DNA of 64,000 bases from Myxococcales bacterium (GTDB lineage: Bacteria > Myxococcota_A > Polyangia > Polyangiales > JADJMO01). Below the pieces are notes generated by a model that saw nothing but the letters and a program-made list of their open reading frames with translations, had not been told where the DNA came from and did not search any database. Positions within the stretch are counted from its first letter, which is position 1, and every line of letters starts with the position of its first letter. Location of the stretch: positions 1 to 64,000 of the forward strand of contig JADJMO010000027.1 in assembly GCA_016709545.1 (NCBI GenBank). The letters are read 5' to 3'. A program made the position numbers and the translations under genes. Shown here in pieces: positions 1 through 7,932 of the stretch.

Positions 1-45
1 GGCCTCTCGCCGAAGAAACCCGCGCCGGCAGAGGAGGGCGCGTGA
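1..45 (+). CDS. C-terminal tail of an upstream gene, probably hypC (partial)
   Basis: The frame starting at base 1 reads GLSPKKPAPAEEGA and stops at TGA 43-45. That stop overlaps the GTG start of hypD at 42, the tight coupling usual in hyp operons. HypC, a small chaperone that partners HypD in building the Fe(CN)2CO group of [NiFe] hydrogenase, normally precedes hypD. The visible tail carries no diagnostic motif, so the HypC call is inference from gene order only. Confidence 0.4.
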   Translation, partial: GLSPKKPAPAEEGA

Positions 46-1148
46 CCGCGCTGCGTCCGCTCGAGTTCCGCGACGTCGCGCAGGGCAGGCGCTGCAGGTC
101 CGGCTCGAGCACGCCGTCGCGCGACTCGGGCGCCCGTGCTCGCTGATGCGCGTGCGGCAGCCACGAGCAGGCGATGGCGCGCTACGGGTTGCGCGCGAGC
201 TTCCCCGAGGACCTGCTGGTGCAGATGGGCCCGGGGTGCCCGGTGTGCGTCACGGACGCCCCCGAGATCGACGCCTGCATCTCGCTCGCCGCGCTGGGCC
301 ACCGCGTCCTCACCTACGGCGACATGCTCCGTGTGCCCGGGCGCGCGATGTCGCTCGACGACGCCCGCGCCGCCGGCGCCCGCGTCGAGGTGATCTACGC
401 GGCGACCCAGGCCGCCGAGATCGCCCGCGCCTCCAAGGAGCCCATCGTCTTCTTCGCCACCGGCTTCGAGACCACCGCGGTGGCGACCGCCGCGCTCCTG
501 CTCGCCGACCCACCCCCGAACCTCACGATCCTCTCCGCGCACAAGTGGGTGCCCGCGGCGATGGAGATCGTCGCCCAGACCCCGGACTCCAAGATCGAGG
601 GCTTCCTCGCCGCGGGCCACGCGGCCACCATCACCGGCTACGGGCTCTTCGAGCCGTTCGCGGAGCGCTACCGCGTGCCCGTCGTGGTGGCCGGATTCGA
701 GCCGCTCGACATCCTCTCGGCGCTGGTCCTGCTCGTCGAGCAGGTGGCCGCGGGCAAGCACGAGGTGGTCAACGGGTTTCCGCGGTGCGTGACCCGCGAC
801 GGCAACCGCCGCGCGCTCGACGCGCTGTTCCGCGTGTTCGAGACGAGCGACGGCGAGTGGCGCGGCATCGCGCGCATCCCGCAGGGCAACCTCGCGCTGC
901 GCCCCGAGTTCGCCCGGTTCGACGCCTACCTGCGCTTTGCCGACGAGCTCGCCGGGGCGCCGCCGTTCGACGAGCGCGCTTCGGCCTCCGACTGCGTGTG
1001 CGGCAAGATCATGTCCGGCCTCGCCGAGCCGAGCGGGTGCCCGCTGTTCGGCAAGGAGTGCCGCCCCGAGGCCCCGATCGGCGCGTGCATGGTCAGCTCC
1101 GAGGGCGCCTGTCGCATCTGGCACGAGCACGGGCTCGGGCTCCGGTGA
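42..1148 (+). CDS. hypD: HypD, hydrogenase Fe-cyanide assembly protein (two compensating frameshifts near the start)
   Basis: HypD carries a [4Fe-4S] cluster and with HypC forms the scaffold on which the Fe(CN)2CO unit of [NiFe] hydrogenase is assembled. From about base 150 onward one frame gives a clear HypD: the CGSHEQAMARYG block, GPGCPVCV, the FFATGFETT stretch, and the C-terminal Cys set (CVCGKIMSG, CPLFGKEC). The natural start is GTG 42 (VTALRPLEFRDVAQ). One base appears lost near 84-92 and one gained near 146-150; between them the residues ALQVRLEHAVARLGRPCSLM continue the family pattern in another frame. Corrected length is about 368 residues, normal for HypD. Automatic callers would probably start at ATG 174. 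A sequencing error is more likely than a pseudogene, because everything downstream is intact. Confidence 0.88.
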
Positions 1149-1152
1149 ACCC

Positions 1153-2169
1153 ATGAAACCCACCCTGACCGACGACACCATCCACATGAAACACGGCCAG
1201 GGGGGCCGCGCGATGCGCGCGCTCATCGAGTCCGTGTTCCTCGACGGCCTCGAGGGCGAGTCGGCCGCCATGGACGACGGCGCCGCCATCCCCTGGGGCG
1301 ACCGCTTCCTCGTCGTCACCACCGACGCCCACGTCATCAAGCCCATCTTCTTCCCCGGCGGCGACATCGGCCGCCTCGCGGTGAGCGGCGTGGTCAACGA
1401 CCTCGCCATGATGGGCGCGACCGAGGTGCTCGCGCTGACCTCGAGCGTCATCCTCGAGGAGGGGTTCCCGATCGAGCTGCTGCGTCGGGTCAAAGCCTCG
1501 ATGCAGGCCGCGTGTCGCGAGGCCAACGCGGCGATCCTCACCGGCGACACCAAGGTCATGGGCAAGGGCGAGGTCGACGGGCTCGTCATGAGCACGAGCG
1601 GCCTCGGCGTCGCGGACCGCGTGGTGCGCGACGCGGGCCTCGTGGCGGGCGACGCCATCGTGATCACGGGGACCATCGGCGACCACGGCCTCGCGGTGAT
1701 GAGCGTCCGCCACAAGCTCGGCCTCGAGGGAGACCTCCGCTCCGACGTGGCGCCCCTCAACGGGCTCGTGCGGGCTGCCCTGCAGGCCGGCGGCGACCAG
1801 GTGCACGCCATGAAGGACCCGACCCGCGGCGGGGTCACGAGCGCGCTCTCCGAGATGGCCGAGAAGGCCGACGTGGGCATCGTGCTCGACGAGGCGAGCC
1901 TGCCCATGAGCGAGGCCGCGCGCGCCGCCGCCGATCTCTTGGGCATCGACCCGCTCGGCGTGGCCAACGAGGGCAAGGCGCTGATCGGGGTCGCCCCCGA
2001 GGCGCTCGACCGCGTGCTCGCGGCCCTGCGCGCGCACCCGCTCGGCGCCCGCGCCGCCTGCATCGGCCGCGTCCACGCCGAGTCGAAGGGCACGCTGCTG
2101 CTCGACACCGGCTTCGGCCGACGCCGCCTCTTCGAGCGCGACGGCGAGCCCCTCCCCCGGATCTGCTGA
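1153..2169 (+). CDS. hypE: HypE, carbamoyl dehydratase for hydrogenase cyanide ligands
   Basis: HypE dehydrates a carbamoyl group, handed over by HypF onto its C-terminal cysteine, to a thiocyanate that supplies the CN ligands of [NiFe] hydrogenase. The 338-residue protein begins MKPTLTDDTIHMKHGQGG (the AIRS/PurM-like N-terminal signature). It has MDDGAAIPWGDRF, the nucleotide-binding GGDIGRLAVSGVVNDLAMMG block and KDPTRGGVTSAL. It ends LPRIC, so the essential C-terminal cysteine is present. It lies 4 bases after hypD and 2 bases before hypA. Start ATG 1153 fits the family N-terminus. Confidence 0.95.
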   Translation: MKPTLTDDTIHMKHGQGGRAMRALIESVFLDGLEGESAAMDDGAAIPWGDRFLVVTTDAHVIKPIFFPGGDIGRLAVSGVVNDLAMMGATEVLALTSSVILEEGFPIELLRRVKASMQAACREANAAILTGDTKVMGKGEVDGLVMSTSGLGVADRVVRDAGLVAGDAIVITGTIGDHGLAVMSVRHKLGLEGDLRSDVAPLNGLVRAALQAGGDQVHAMKDPTRGGVTSALSEMAEKADVGIVLDEASLPMSEAARAAADLLGIDPLGVANEGKALIGVAPEALDRVLAALRAHPLGARAACIGRVHAESKGTLLLDTGFGRRRLFERDGEPLPRIC

Positions 2170-2171
2170 CC

Positions 2172-2519
2172 ATGCACGAAGCCTCCCTCGTCACCGCGCT
2201 GTTCGACCAGGTCGACCGCTCGATCGCCCCCCACCCCGGGGCGATCGTGCACCGCGTGTTCGTGCGCGTGGGCGAGCTCGCCGGCGTCGAGCCCGAGCTC
2301 CTGCGCCTCGCCTACGACACGCTGCGCGAGGGGCGGACCTGCGCGGGCGCCGCGATCGAGCTCGTGAGCGAGCCCGCCGAGTGGCAGTGCCGCGCGTGCG
2401 CGCTCCCGATCCCGCGCGGCGAGGTGCTGCGCTGCCCCCGCTGCGAGGGCGAGGCGCGCCTCGTCCGCGGCGGAGAAGTGTTCCTCGATCGTCTCGAACT
2501 GGAGGTCCCCGATGTGTGA
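2172..2519 (+). CDS. hypA: HypA, nickel metallochaperone for hydrogenase
   Basis: HypA delivers nickel, with HypB, to the hydrogenase large subunit. The 115-residue protein starts MHEASLV, with His2 and Glu3 of the nickel site. It carries two CxxC pairs (CRAC and CPRC) about 20 residues apart that form the structural zinc site. Its stop (2517-2519) overlaps the hypB start ATG at 2512 by 8 bases, showing translational coupling. Length and motif spacing are normal for the family. Confidence 0.94.
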   Translation: MHEASLVTALFDQVDRSIAPHPGAIVHRVFVRVGELAGVEPELLRLAYDTLREGRTCAGAAIELVSEPAEWQCRACALPIPRGEVLRCPRCEGEARLVRGGEVFLDRLELEVPDV

Positions 2520-3291
2520 AGACTGTGGCTGCGGCGATCCGAAGCTCGTGTCCGTCGAGGTGCACTCGTCGCTGCTCGCGGCGAACGACCACGAGGCGGC
2601 GCACCTGCGCGCGCACTTCCTCGGGGACGGCGTCACCGCCATCAACCTCATGGGCTCGCCCGGGTCGGGCAAGACGGCCTTGCTCGAGGCCACCGCGCGC
2701 GCGTGGGCCGGCAAGTTCAAGCTCGCGGCGGTGAGCGGCGATCTCGCGACGGCGCACGACGCCGAGCGCCTCGAGCGCGCGGGCATCCCCTCGGCCGCGA
2801 TCACCACGGGCACCGCGTGCCACCTCGACGCCACGATGGTCGACCGCGCGATCCACGGCACCGCGGTCGGCGAGGCCGTGCACGCGGCCGACTTCTTCTT
2901 CATCGAGAACGTCGGCAACCTCGTGTGCCCCGCGATCTACGACCTCGGCCAGGCGGCCAACGTGGTCGTGCTCTCGGTGACCGAGGGCGAGGACAAGCCG
3001 CTCAAGTACCCGGTGATGTTCAAGGCGGCCGACCTCGTGGTGCTGACCAAGGTCGACCTCTTGCCCCACCTCCGCGGCGTGTCGATCGCCGCGATCGAGG
3101 ACGCGCTCGCGCGCGTGATGCCGAAGCCCGTGATGATCCAGGTCGCGTCCACCGAGGATCAGGGGCTCGACGCGTGGCTCGCCTGGCTCTCGGCGCGGCG
3201 GGACGTCGTCCGCGCGGCGCCGCGCCTCGGCGCCCACGAGCACGTGCACGTCCGCGGTCACGCGCACCCGCATCCGCACCCGCACCGGTGA
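2512..3291 (+). CDS. hypB: HypB, GTPase for nickel insertion
   Basis: HypB is a SIMIBI-class GTPase that works with HypA in nickel insertion. The 259-residue protein opens MCEDCGCGDP, the N-terminal high-affinity metal site. The P-loop GSPGSGKT is at residues 48-55, followed by VSGDLAT, GTACHLDA, IENVGNLVCP and the guanine-specificity motif TKVDLL. Many HypB proteins have a His-rich stretch after the N-terminus; here a His-rich run (HEHVHVRGHAHPHPHPHR) sits at the extreme C-terminus. A nickel-storage role for it is inference. This is the last hyp gene in the cluster. Confidence 0.95.
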   Translation: MCEDCGCGDPKLVSVEVHSSLLAANDHEAAHLRAHFLGDGVTAINLMGSPGSGKTALLEATARAWAGKFKLAAVSGDLATAHDAERLERAGIPSAAITTGTACHLDATMVDRAIHGTAVGEAVHAADFFFIENVGNLVCPAIYDLGQAANVVVLSVTEGEDKPLKYPVMFKAADLVVLTKVDLLPHLRGVSIAAIEDALARVMPKPVMIQVASTEDQGLDAWLAWLSARRDVVRAAPRLGAHEHVHVRGHAHPHPHPHR

Positions 3292-3314
3292 ACCGGGGGC
3301 GACCGCGTCCATGA

Positions 3315-3353
3315 GTGGCAGGCGTCTGCCACTCGGGTGGCAGGCGTCTGCCG
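3315..3353. repeat. Two copies of a short inverted repeat after hypB
   Basis: Bases 3315-3332 form an 18-base near-palindrome with arms GTGGCAG and CTGCCAC. A second, almost identical copy starts 22 bases later at 3337 and ends at 3353, followed by GTTTTGCT. The tandem hairpins lie 24 bases past the hypB stop, so they may terminate or protect the hyp transcript. A two-turn operator is an alternative. No protein is encoded here. Confidence 0.5.
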
Positions 3354-3531
3354 TTTTGCTCCCAGGCCATCATCCTGATGGCGCGTCTCCGCGCTCGGCT
3401 CTCGAAGGAGGTCCCGATGAAGGGGTCGCGGCGTGGCGCACATCCTGCTGCGGAGCGGGCTCCCCATGAGCCCCACCGTCCGCATCAACCAGTTCAGCGA
3501 CGAGAACCGTCGGAAGAGGCGCCTCGTGAAG

Positions 3532-3850
3532 ATGAAGTCGATCCTGGGCGTCCTCCACGATCTGCTCCATGCCGAGCGCGTCGTGCGACAGCTCCACGAG
3601 CGTGGCATCTCGAGCAAGGACATCTCCCTGCTCGTGCCGGACCGCGAGGGAGGGTCTGGAATCGACCCCATGGCCGCGGCGGCGGGGCTGCTCGGGGGCG
3701 CGCTCGCGATGCTGGCGGGCGTGAGCGTGCTCGTCGTTCCCGGGCTCGGACCGCTGGTCGCGGCGGGCCCGCTGCTCTCGGCGGTGAGCGCCGCGATGGC
3801 GGGGACGACGATGGGAGGGATCGCTTCCGGCCTCACGCGCGGCGGGAGCT
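3532..3850 (+). pseudogene. Truncated general stress protein (YflT/glycine-zipper type)
   Basis: From ATG 3532 the frame reads MKSILGVLHDLLHAERVVRQL, then GISSKDISLLVPD, then a Gly/Ala-rich membrane-embedded segment (GLLGGALAMLAGVSVLV, GPLVAAGPLLSAVSAAM). This is the pattern of small heat- or stress-induced proteins with an N-terminal ACT-like fold and a glycine-zipper hairpin. The family normally continues with a C-terminal block that is absent. After about GIASGLT the sequence switches to the tail of an unrelated hydrolase. A strong ribosome site (AAGGAGG) lies before ATG 3417, but that frame gives no sensible protein, so the true start is uncertain (3417, 3466 or 3532). Loss by deletion, or a chimeric assembly, would explain it. 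Confidence 0.55.
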
Positions 3851-4046
3851 CCCTCGCATCGAGGCGCCGACGCTCGTGCTCGCGGGGCAGTGCGACGACC
3901 TCCTCGGCGCCGACGCGCCGGAGGCCCTCGCGCGCGGCATCCGAGGGGCCTCGTTCGAGATCCTCCCGGACTGCGGGCACGATCTCACGCTCGAGCAGCC
4001 GGAGCTCACCGCGACGCGTCTGGCTGCGTTCGTCCTTCCACCTTGA
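3846..4046 (+). pseudogene. C-terminal remnant of an alpha/beta hydrolase
   Basis: In the frame of base 3846 the sequence reads ELPRIEAPTLVLAGQCDDLL, then ALARGIRGASFEILPDCGHD and a final LAAFVLPP before TGA 4046. This is the standard last quarter of an alpha/beta hydrolase: strand-6 PTLVLAG, the acid residue (QCDD) and the catalytic histidine (DCGHD). The N-terminal three quarters, including the nucleophile elbow, are missing; upstream is the stress-protein fragment instead. The remnant overlaps the 3' end of the convergent phospholipase D gene by 41 bases. It is very unlikely to be functional. Confidence 0.6.
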
Positions 4047-5178
4047 GCTCCACCACGGCCTTCGGCCCGCGACGTGGTGGAGCGGACCGGCGACGGCGAG
4101 AGATGACCCGCCGCACCGTGTCGGCCACGCGTGCCGCGAGCTGGCCGATCGGATCGAGGACCCAGCGCTGCACCCGCAGGCTCGCCTCCACGGTGGTGAT
4201 GGACCGCGACCGCGCGAAGTGGTCCTGGATCCACGCCTCGCCGCGCCCGACCAGGATCGGATCGACGACCTCCACGAGGGTCTCGAGGTTGGCGAGAGAC
4301 AGTGGATCGAGGTTGAAGCTCCCGACCAGCAGGCAGCGACCGTCCACCGTCGCCACCTTGGCGTGCAGCACCGAGTCGCTCCACTCCCGGATCTCGACGC
4401 CGGCGCGCAGGAGGCGCCGGTAGAGGCTGCGCGTCGCGGCCCGCGCGAAGGGCACGTCGCTGCGACCGGCCACGAGCAGCTGCACGCGCACGCCGCGGCG
4501 GGCGGCGGCCGTGATGGCGCGGACGACGCCTGCGTCGGGCAGGAAGTACCCGTGCGCGAGGTCGATCCGCACCCGCGCTCCCGCCAGGGCCTCGAGGTAG
4601 CGACGACGCAGCCGGAAGCCGCCGCCGATGCCGCAGAGGTGGATGCGCAGGGCGCTCTCCACCGGCGGGCCGGACTCCCCCCGGATCCGCCGACCGAGGC
4701 GCGCGCACTGCGGCCCGCGGATCTCGAGGGCCAGATCGGCCCACGCGAGCCGCGCGCCGTCGGCGACGTTCTCGTCCCCGATGTTGATGCCGCCGAGGAA
4801 CGCCACCGCGTCGTCGACGAGCAGGATCTTGCGGTGGTTGCGGCCGAACCGTCCCTCGAGCAGCGAGCGCAACGGGTTGTAGATCTCCGCGGTGCAGCCC
4901 ACGGCGCGCAGCGCGGCCGCCACGGCGCGACCTCCGCGCGCGGAGCCCCAACCGTCGATGACGACCCGCACTTCGACGCCGCGTTCGGCGGCGAAGCCCA
5001 GCGCCTCGATGAAGGTCGCCCCCACCCCACCCGGCGTGAACGCGTACACCTCGAGGTCGATGCGACGCGCAGCGCCCTCGATCGCGGCGAGCATCCGTGG
5101 ATAGGCCTGGCCTCCGCCGTCGAGCAGCGCGACCGACTCCGGCGCGCAGACGTCCATGGCGGTGATGCAGTGCACCAT
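4006..5178 (-). CDS. Phospholipase D family protein (cardiolipin synthase-like)
   Basis: The 390-residue protein carries two HKD signatures, the hallmark of the phospholipase D superfamily. The first is NHRKILLVDD, followed by AFLGGINIGDE; the second is LHAKVATVDG, followed by LLVGSFNLDP. The arrangement and length match bacterial ClsB-like cardiolipin synthases, which join phosphatidyl groups to make cardiolipin, although no hydrophobic N-terminal anchor is visible. A C-terminal basic tail (VRRVISRRRRS) could contact membrane lipids. The start is uncertain: ATG 5178 is taken, but an internal Met seven codons later (MDVCAPES) fits the family boundary better. Transphosphatidylase activity is inferred from family; substrate is unknown. 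Confidence 0.8.
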   Translation of the reverse strand: MVHCITAMDVCAPESVALLDGGGQAYPRMLAAIEGAARRIDLEVYAFTPGGVGATFIEALGFAAERGVEVRVVIDGWGSARGGRAVAAALRAVGCTAEIYNPLRSLLEGRFGRNHRKILLVDDAVAFLGGINIGDENVADGARLAWADLALEIRGPQCARLGRRIRGESGPPVESALRIHLCGIGGGFRLRRRYLEALAGARVRIDLAHGYFLPDAGVVRAITAAARRGVRVQLLVAGRSDVPFARAATRSLYRRLLRAGVEIREWSDSVLHAKVATVDGRCLLVGSFNLDPLSLANLETLVEVVDPILVGRGEAWIQDHFARSRSITTVEASLRVQRWVLDPIGQLAARVADTVRRVISRRRRSAPPRRGPKAVVELKVEGRTQPDASR

Positions 5179-5340
5179 CCACGCCAGGGCGGTTCTCCCC
5201 GTGGTTCTCGTCGACGAAGGGCGTCAGGTCGTTCATCTCGATGGACGGTCGTCACTCTGACGCAGCGCACCAGCGGATCCCGGTCGATCGGCCCGCAACT
5301 CGTCCGTGCATCCGCGGCGCGCCGACGGTAACCGGGCGAC

Positions 5341-5772
5341 ATGCGCATGATGGCTTCCCTCCTCGCGTTCCTCGTCGGTTGCTCGTCGAGCACCGAGGCA
5401 CCGACGACCACGGACGGCGCGACCGACGCGGCCCCCGAGGTCGACGCGGCGGACACGAGCAGCGACGCGGGCAGCGACGCGAGCGACGCCGTCGAGGCCG
5501 ATGCGCCGGCCTCCGGGTGTACGGCCAAGCGCACGCCCGCCGCCGCGCCCACCTGCGGCGAGGACTGCGACGTGCGCCTCCTCCTGCCCGGCGGGGACAA
5601 GTACTGCACGATGACGTGTGCGGCCGACAAGGACTGCGCGCCACTGGGAAGCGGGCTGATGTGCTCGAGCACCGTCGGCACCTGCGTGCCCGCCTGCAAG
5701 ACGGATCCGGAGTGCACCGCGGCGGGGTTCAAACGCTGCGACACGACTGTCGGCGGCTGCGACACGATGTGA
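5341..5772 (+). CDS. Small Cys-rich lipoprotein with Asp-rich tether
   Basis: The 143-residue product begins MRMMASLLAFLVGCSSS, a short signal peptide with lipobox LVGC. About 45 residues of Ala/Asp/Ser/Thr spacer follow (TTTDGATDAAPEVDAAD). The C-terminal half is Cys-rich (CGEDCDV, CTMTCAADKDC, CVPACKTDPEC), suggesting a small disulfide-stabilised domain on the cell surface. The same plan recurs in many lipoproteins of this window. No function can be assigned. Confidence 0.75.
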   Translation: MRMMASLLAFLVGCSSSTEAPTTTDGATDAAPEVDAADTSSDAGSDASDAVEADAPASGCTAKRTPAAAPTCGEDCDVRLLLPGGDKYCTMTCAADKDCAPLGSGLMCSSTVGTCVPACKTDPECTAAGFKRCDTTVGGCDTM

Positions 5773-5995
5773 GCTGGCCCGAAAAGGGACGGTGAAATTT
5801 CTTCTCCGACCCCGCCTGCTCTCGACGAGGTCCCGGTACAGAACGATCGGGACCGGGTGCAAGGCGGCGGGGGCGACGACCCGCCGCTCTGCGCCCGGCC
5901 CTATCTGCTTTCACGGTGCGAGGCCTGTATCCTGAGCCGATGGGCACGAGCTTCGAGAGCGCGGGGGCCCGCGGCCTCGCGACCTCGACCTCGGG

Positions 5996-6751
5996 GTGGA
6001 CGACCCGGCCGCCTTCCTGCCCGGCCTTTCGCTGGTCTGGCGCCGCGCACGCGTGCCGCTGCGTGGGCGGTCGATGGCGAGTGGTCGGCGGGGTTCGCCG
6101 GCGGCGGTGGCGCGTCGCGGGCGACTGCGCGCGGCGGCGGCCAAGCCTTGCCTGTCGCGGTCGCGGGACGGCACCCACGCCGCCTGCATGGAGTGGAGCT
6201 TCTTCGACACGACGGGCGTCTCGGTCGCGTCGGGGCACGGCTCCTCACCCACGGTCGGCCTCGGGGCCGAGCTCTCCCTGCTCGTGCTGCGCTACCACGG
6301 GTTCCCGTCGGGCTCGTACGGTGGACACACGGGGGACGCCGAGGTCTCCGTCGGTCCGTTCGCCCTCGCCTCGCTCCGCGAAGCGGGCGGCGTGGTGGAG
6401 GGTGGCCTCGCGATCCACGACGGCGGTGGCTGGCACTCCTCGTGGGGCTCGTTCGATCTGCGCGTGGGCGCGGGATACGGGCAGTTCCCCGACGGACGCG
6501 CGCCACACCTCGTGTGGGGCATCGGCTACGGCGTGCGCAGCGCGCTCTACCGCTACCCGGGGACGCACTGGTCCACCGCGCGGGCGCGGCCGCTGTTCGG
6601 GCAGTCGGACGTCGCGCGCCTCTCGTTCCTCCACCGCCGGCCGTTCGGCGAGGCGCACGGCTACGAGCTCGTGTTCGGCATCGAGCTGAGTCCCACGTTC
6701 TTCCTGCCGCCGCTCAGCTGGTGGCGCGTCGCCGGCGGCCCACCGCGCTGA
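5996..6751 (+). CDS. Putative outer-membrane beta-barrel protein, N-terminus doubtful
   Basis: From about residue 65 the sequence alternates short amphipathic strands and Gly/Tyr turns: SPTVGLGAELSLLVLRYHG, WGSFDLRVGAGYGQF, YELVFGIELSPTFF. That is typical of a small outer-membrane barrel. The first 60 codons are Arg-rich and unlike a signal peptide. In the alternative frame near 6065-6110 the residues AVDGEWSAGFAGGG look more like a mature barrel start, so a frameshift around 6110-6170 is suspected. ATG 6188 (MEWSFFDTTG) is a conservative alternative start. No family was recognised. Bases 5773-5995 upstream hold nothing else that can be supported. Confidence 0.45.
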   Translation: MDDPAAFLPGLSLVWRRARVPLRGRSMASGRRGSPAAVARRGRLRAAAAKPCLSRSRDGTHAACMEWSFFDTTGVSVASGHGSSPTVGLGAELSLLVLRYHGFPSGSYGGHTGDAEVSVGPFALASLREAGGVVEGGLAIHDGGGWHSSWGSFDLRVGAGYGQFPDGRAPHLVWGIGYGVRSALYRYPGTHWSTARARPLFGQSDVARLSFLHRRPFGEAHGYELVFGIELSPTFFLPPLSWWRVAGGPPR

Positions 6752-6761
6752 GTGTCGTCGA

Positions 6762-6790
6762 TGGGGGGGGGCGGGGGGGCCGCCCCCGCG
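6762..6790. terminator. G/C-run hairpin after the barrel gene
   Basis: A run of nine G, then GCGGGGGGGCCGCCCCC, can fold into a strong GC hairpin 10-40 bases past the stop at 6751. There is no T tract. It is a likely transcription end, and also a homopolymer where base-calling may be unreliable. Confidence 0.4.
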
Positions 6791-7026
6791 CGCCGACGCT
6801 GCGCCCGGAGCCGGACTGATGGGTCGTGCCACCCCGGTCGGGTGAGGCGCTGACGCCGGCCTGTTCCTGCGTTTGGTCTGTGTGACGGCCAGATCGCCAC
6901 GCTGGAGCCAACTCGCCCCACGCGTGTCGGGCGTCTCGTCACCGACAGCGCCGCGACTCCTCGCGAGCCCGCGGTCCGCGACTTGCTGGAAGTCGAGCAA
7001 GACCCACCATCGCTGGAGGAGCAACC

Positions 7027-7116
7027 GTGTCCAATACGACGCTACTGGTGCTCATCGTTCTCGCACTGCTCATGTTCGGCGGCGGTGGTGGCTACTACTG
7101 GCGCAGTCGCCGCTGA
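7027..7116 (+). CDS. 29-residue membrane miniprotein
   Basis: GTG 7027 is preceded by CTGGAGGAGCAACC, a good ribosome site. The product is a hydrophobic helix (TTLLVLIVLALLMFG), a GGGGG turn, then YYWRSRR and stop. It is a single-pass peptide with a basic end. Genes of this type occur beside stress genes in many bacteria, but no function is assigned. It lies 7 bases before the next gene and is clearly part of the same short operon (7027-7803). Confidence 0.65.
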   Translation: MSNTTLLVLIVLALLMFGGGGGYYWRSRR

Positions 7117-7123
7117 GCCGACC

Positions 7124-7363
7124 ATGAACACACGATCATCGACCCGTACCGCACTGCGCGCACCGCGCCGCAGCGCGGTCTCTCTGGCCTTGATGTTCAC
7201 CAGCCTGGTCGCCCTCGACGGGTGTCAGGCCATCAAGGCCATCTTCGAGGTGGGCTTCGGGATGGGTGTGCTGGTGGTGGTCGCCGTGGTGGCCGTCATC
7301 GGCGGCATCATCGCCGTGGCGACGGTCCCGAAAGTAGCCTTCGAGAATCGAGGAGCACAGTGA
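7124..7363 (+). CDS. Small lipoprotein with a glycine-zipper-like membrane helix
   Basis: The 79-residue product begins with a basic stretch (MNTRSSTRTALRAPRRS), then a signal helix ending LVALDGC, read as a lipobox (VALDGC is imperfect). A second long hydrophobic segment follows (GMGVLVVVAVVAVIGGIIAV). It sits between the 29-residue miniprotein and a 146-residue gene whose ATG overlaps its stop (TGATG at 7361-7365). Envelope-stress function is a guess from the neighbours. Confidence 0.6.
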   Translation: MNTRSSTRTALRAPRRSAVSLALMFTSLVALDGCQAIKAIFEVGFGMGVLVVVAVVAVIGGIIAVATVPKVAFENRGAQ

Positions 7364-7803
7364 TGCAGACGAACACGACGCGCGATTTCCGGCCGAGCTG
7401 GTGGAACGAGGCCAACATGACGGCGTGGGATCGCGTCAAGGAGGCCGTACGCCGTGACTGGCAGCAGACCAAGCACGACCTCGGCGTCGGCGGACACGAG
7501 CTCAATCAAGGCATCGGCGACACCGTCGAGCAAGCGGCGGGGAAGCAGCCGATCCCGGCGCCGACGAGCGCCAATCCCCCGAAGGTGATCGGCGACTGGG
7601 ACGAGATCGAGGCGGCGATCCGCTATGGCCACGCCGCGCACGGTCACTTCCTGCGCGAGTTCCCCGCCTGGAACACCCAGCTCGAGGGGAAGCTGCGCGC
7701 CGAGTGGGAGGCAGCCCTGGCGGGGTGTCCTGGAAAGAGGTTCGCGAACACGTACGAGAGGGACGAGCTGAACTACCAAGTCGTGACGAGCGGGCTGCGG
7801 TGA
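7363..7803 (+). CDS. Hypothetical soluble stress-type protein
   Basis: The 146-residue protein starts MQTNTTRDFRPSWWNE, then WDRVKEAVRRDWQQTKHDLG, which resembles the CsbD/DUF883-like amphipathic helices of small stress proteins. The C-terminal half is IEAAIRYGHAAHGHFLREF and FANTYERDELNYQ. There is no signal peptide or membrane segment. The start codon overlaps the previous stop, so it is co-translated with the two small membrane genes. The family was not identified with certainty. Confidence 0.6.
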   Translation: MQTNTTRDFRPSWWNEANMTAWDRVKEAVRRDWQQTKHDLGVGGHELNQGIGDTVEQAAGKQPIPAPTSANPPKVIGDWDEIEAAIRYGHAAHGHFLREFPAWNTQLEGKLRAEWEAALAGCPGKRFANTYERDELNYQVVTSGLR

Positions 7804-7865
7804 TGCGGCTGGCCCTGCACGGCGCCACGCTGCGAGACGCTGATCCGCTAAGAGGCGACGCCGCG

Positions 7866-7927
7866 GGAAGGGGGGGGCGCCGGCCGGCCGCCCGCCGGGG
7901 GGGGGGGGTTGCTCCTCCCCCCCTCGT
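7866..7927. terminator. GC-extreme convergent intergenic hairpin region
   Basis: Between the convergent genes ending at 7803 (+) and 7933 (-) there is a run of G7, the palindrome GGCCGGCC, a run of about 12 G, then GTTGCTCCTCCCCCCC. The G and C runs can pair into a long stem usable as a terminator from either side. Homopolymer lengths here may be miscalled. Confidence 0.4.
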
Positions 7928-7932
7928 TCCGC

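Noticed and set aside
42..1148. Programmed frameshifting in hypD
   Set aside because: Two opposite shifts without slippery sites, plus many similar breaks elsewhere, fit sequencing error better.
3258..5765. An 835-codon open frame on the minus strand
   Set aside because: It is a shadow of the phospholipase D gene and neighbours in a GC-rich genome; its translation is Arg/Ser/Pro-rich with no family match.
6762..6790. A possible G-quadruplex regulatory element
   Set aside because: The G runs are also next to a C run that can pair as a plain hairpin, and the run length may be a sequencing artefact.
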